A DNA stretch of 20,281 nucleotides. Source: Ophiothrix spiculata (lineage: Eukaryota > Echinodermata > Ophiuroidea > Amphilepidida > Ophiotrichidae). Each line of letters begins with the position of its first letter. The stretch's first letter is position 1. Shown in pieces: positions 19,338-20,281 of this stretch. Where the stretch lies: the NCBI GenBank assembly GCA_000969725.1, contig JXSR01S003113.1. The stretch is one strand, 5' to 3'. Under the pieces are notes generated by a model. The model ran no database searches. It was not told where the DNA came from and saw only the letters and a list, made by a program, of their open reading frames with translations. The translations under genes and the position numbers were made by a program.

Positions 19338-19828
19338 GCCGGAAGCAAAACAAAATAATAAATAATAAAAATGCCACACGTTATCGATAAGAGTACTGGC
19401 AAAGTGTCACTGGATCTAATCAGATGGACTAGGAAATGGTACACATTGTAAGTAAGGTTACAGATGTGTGATCTTTACTCAGCCGGAAATCACCAATACA
19501 TATTTTATAAATTTGATGATACGTTTTGTGTCCTGAAGGAGTTCATCGAATGCCTTTTCGTAGTTGATCGACCTTTGGTGTTTCTTTCGAAGTTTCTTTA
19601 TCTTTAATCCCGGCTGATGAACAATAGATTTTACTAAATATTTACATTTATCAAGTTTTGTTAATAAATGTTGATATGATAGATATATAAGTCAAAGTTA
19701 TAAACATTCATCTCAAAAAACAAAGTTGCTCTTTGCTTGTTAACGTAGAACAAGTTGAAATTTAAAACAAAAAAAATCACAATGCCTTAATGATTATCAA
19801 AAACCGAAATCTTATAAAAGTGTATTAT

Positions 19829-20281
19829 CAATCAACATAATAATATCAGTTGATGTCAGCGTTAATTTTAACCTATACATATTTAAGTACTATTATTGTG
19901 GAATTTAATTTTGCTATCTGTTGAAAATATGGGACATGATTTGTAGATGTTACTTAAAGATTAATCGTCTGATTAAATTACATTGGCTTTAGCGTCAGAG
20001 AAGTTACTTTTATTCAAGCGCATCGGAATCTAATTAATATTGGTCAGCTTGACAGGACTAGTTTTGTTACATCTCGTATGTAAACCAATCGTTTTTCCTC
20101 TCTTGATTTAGACGTTGTTTTCTCTTCATATTACATTATTTTCAAAGAGAGTTTCTTGATTTCAAGTTAGACGGCTCAAATGTTGAAAGATATACTATAC
20201 TTTACTATACTATACAAATTACCACCCAGTGTTCTTCCACTCCCCCGCTTTGTGGCTATCGCACTGCGTCGAGGAGGGAGG
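19829..20281. other. Sequence beyond unit C, no recognised gene
   Basis: Neither unit A's downstream flank nor the rest of the window matches it. The last 60 bp are noticeably richer in G and C. Nothing beyond the TATAC tract can be supported. Confidence 0.5.
20191..20215. repeat. (TATAC)5 microsatellite
   Basis: Five TATAC units, the third changed to TTTAC. Confidence 0.9.

Larger units (their letters stand above)
11957..19828 (+). repeat. Segmental duplication, unit C
   Basis: This is the direct repeat of unit A (742-4462), enlarged by insertions. Against A it contains a roughly 930-bp stretch at 12613-13542 holding another degenerate unit fragment, the nested transposons at 13654-15940, a 155-bp tandem duplication (16251-16560), foreign sequence at 17227-17857, 45 extra bp near 18590-18635 and a foldback element (18959-19337). 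It lacks the A-specific MITE and keeps its empty site at about 19449-19455. Similarity to A ends after GTGTATTAT at 19828. Confidence 0.93.

Noticed and set aside
1-20281. Bacterial-type systems (operons, CRISPR arrays, toxin-antitoxin or defence islands)
   Set aside because: There are no Shine-Dalgarno-led gene runs, no regularly spaced repeats and no long frames. The sequence has the character of animal intergenic or intronic DNA.

Overview
The window looks like gene-poor animal nuclear DNA, most likely from a marine invertebrate. It is AT-rich, has no bacterial-type gene packing, and is full of non-autonomous DNA transposons, foldback (palindromic) elements, microsatellites and old duplications. 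I cannot assign a phylum. No open reading frame matches a protein family I recognise with confidence. The longest one (about 117 codons, minus strand, 7860-8213) runs across a transposon end and is probably chance. No rRNA, convincing tRNA or CRISPR array was seen.

The main structure is a large direct segmental duplication. Unit A (742-4462, about 3.7 kb) is repeated in the same order as unit C (11957-19828, about 7.9 kb). The size difference comes mostly from later insertions. Unit A carries a 121-bp Harbinger-type MITE at 3964-4084. Unit C keeps the empty target site, so that insertion is post-duplication. Unit C carries a nested pair of DNA transposons (13654-15940, with 14274-15534 inside it), a 155-bp tandem duplication (16251-16560), about 630 bp of unrelated sequence (17227-17857) and a foldback element (18959-19337). 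More diverged pieces of the same unit lie at 10787-11470 and 12735-13050, so duplication occurred more than once.

A second system lies between the units. An inverted repeat of about 0.8 kb (5999-6834 against 9482-10272) brackets a 2.6-kb spacer, and a third, direct partial copy lies at 9216-9327. At the inner end of both arms is the same retroelement-terminus fragment. On the left it forms a near-perfect 98-bp palindrome (6853-7070) flanked by a 15-bp target-site duplication. It carries a CTGAAGA-stem-GAAA pattern resembling the hammerhead-ribozyme core of Penelope-like element termini.

The most gene-like signals are small. One is a block of about 220 bp (824-1048 and 12043-12264) that is about 99% identical between units whose flanks differ by roughly 5-14%. 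It contains a 34-codon open frame. The other is a minus-strand frame that stays open for about 55 codons in both units (4094-4339 and its counterpart near 19490-19655). Both are candidates only. I estimated divergence by eye; no alignments were computed.
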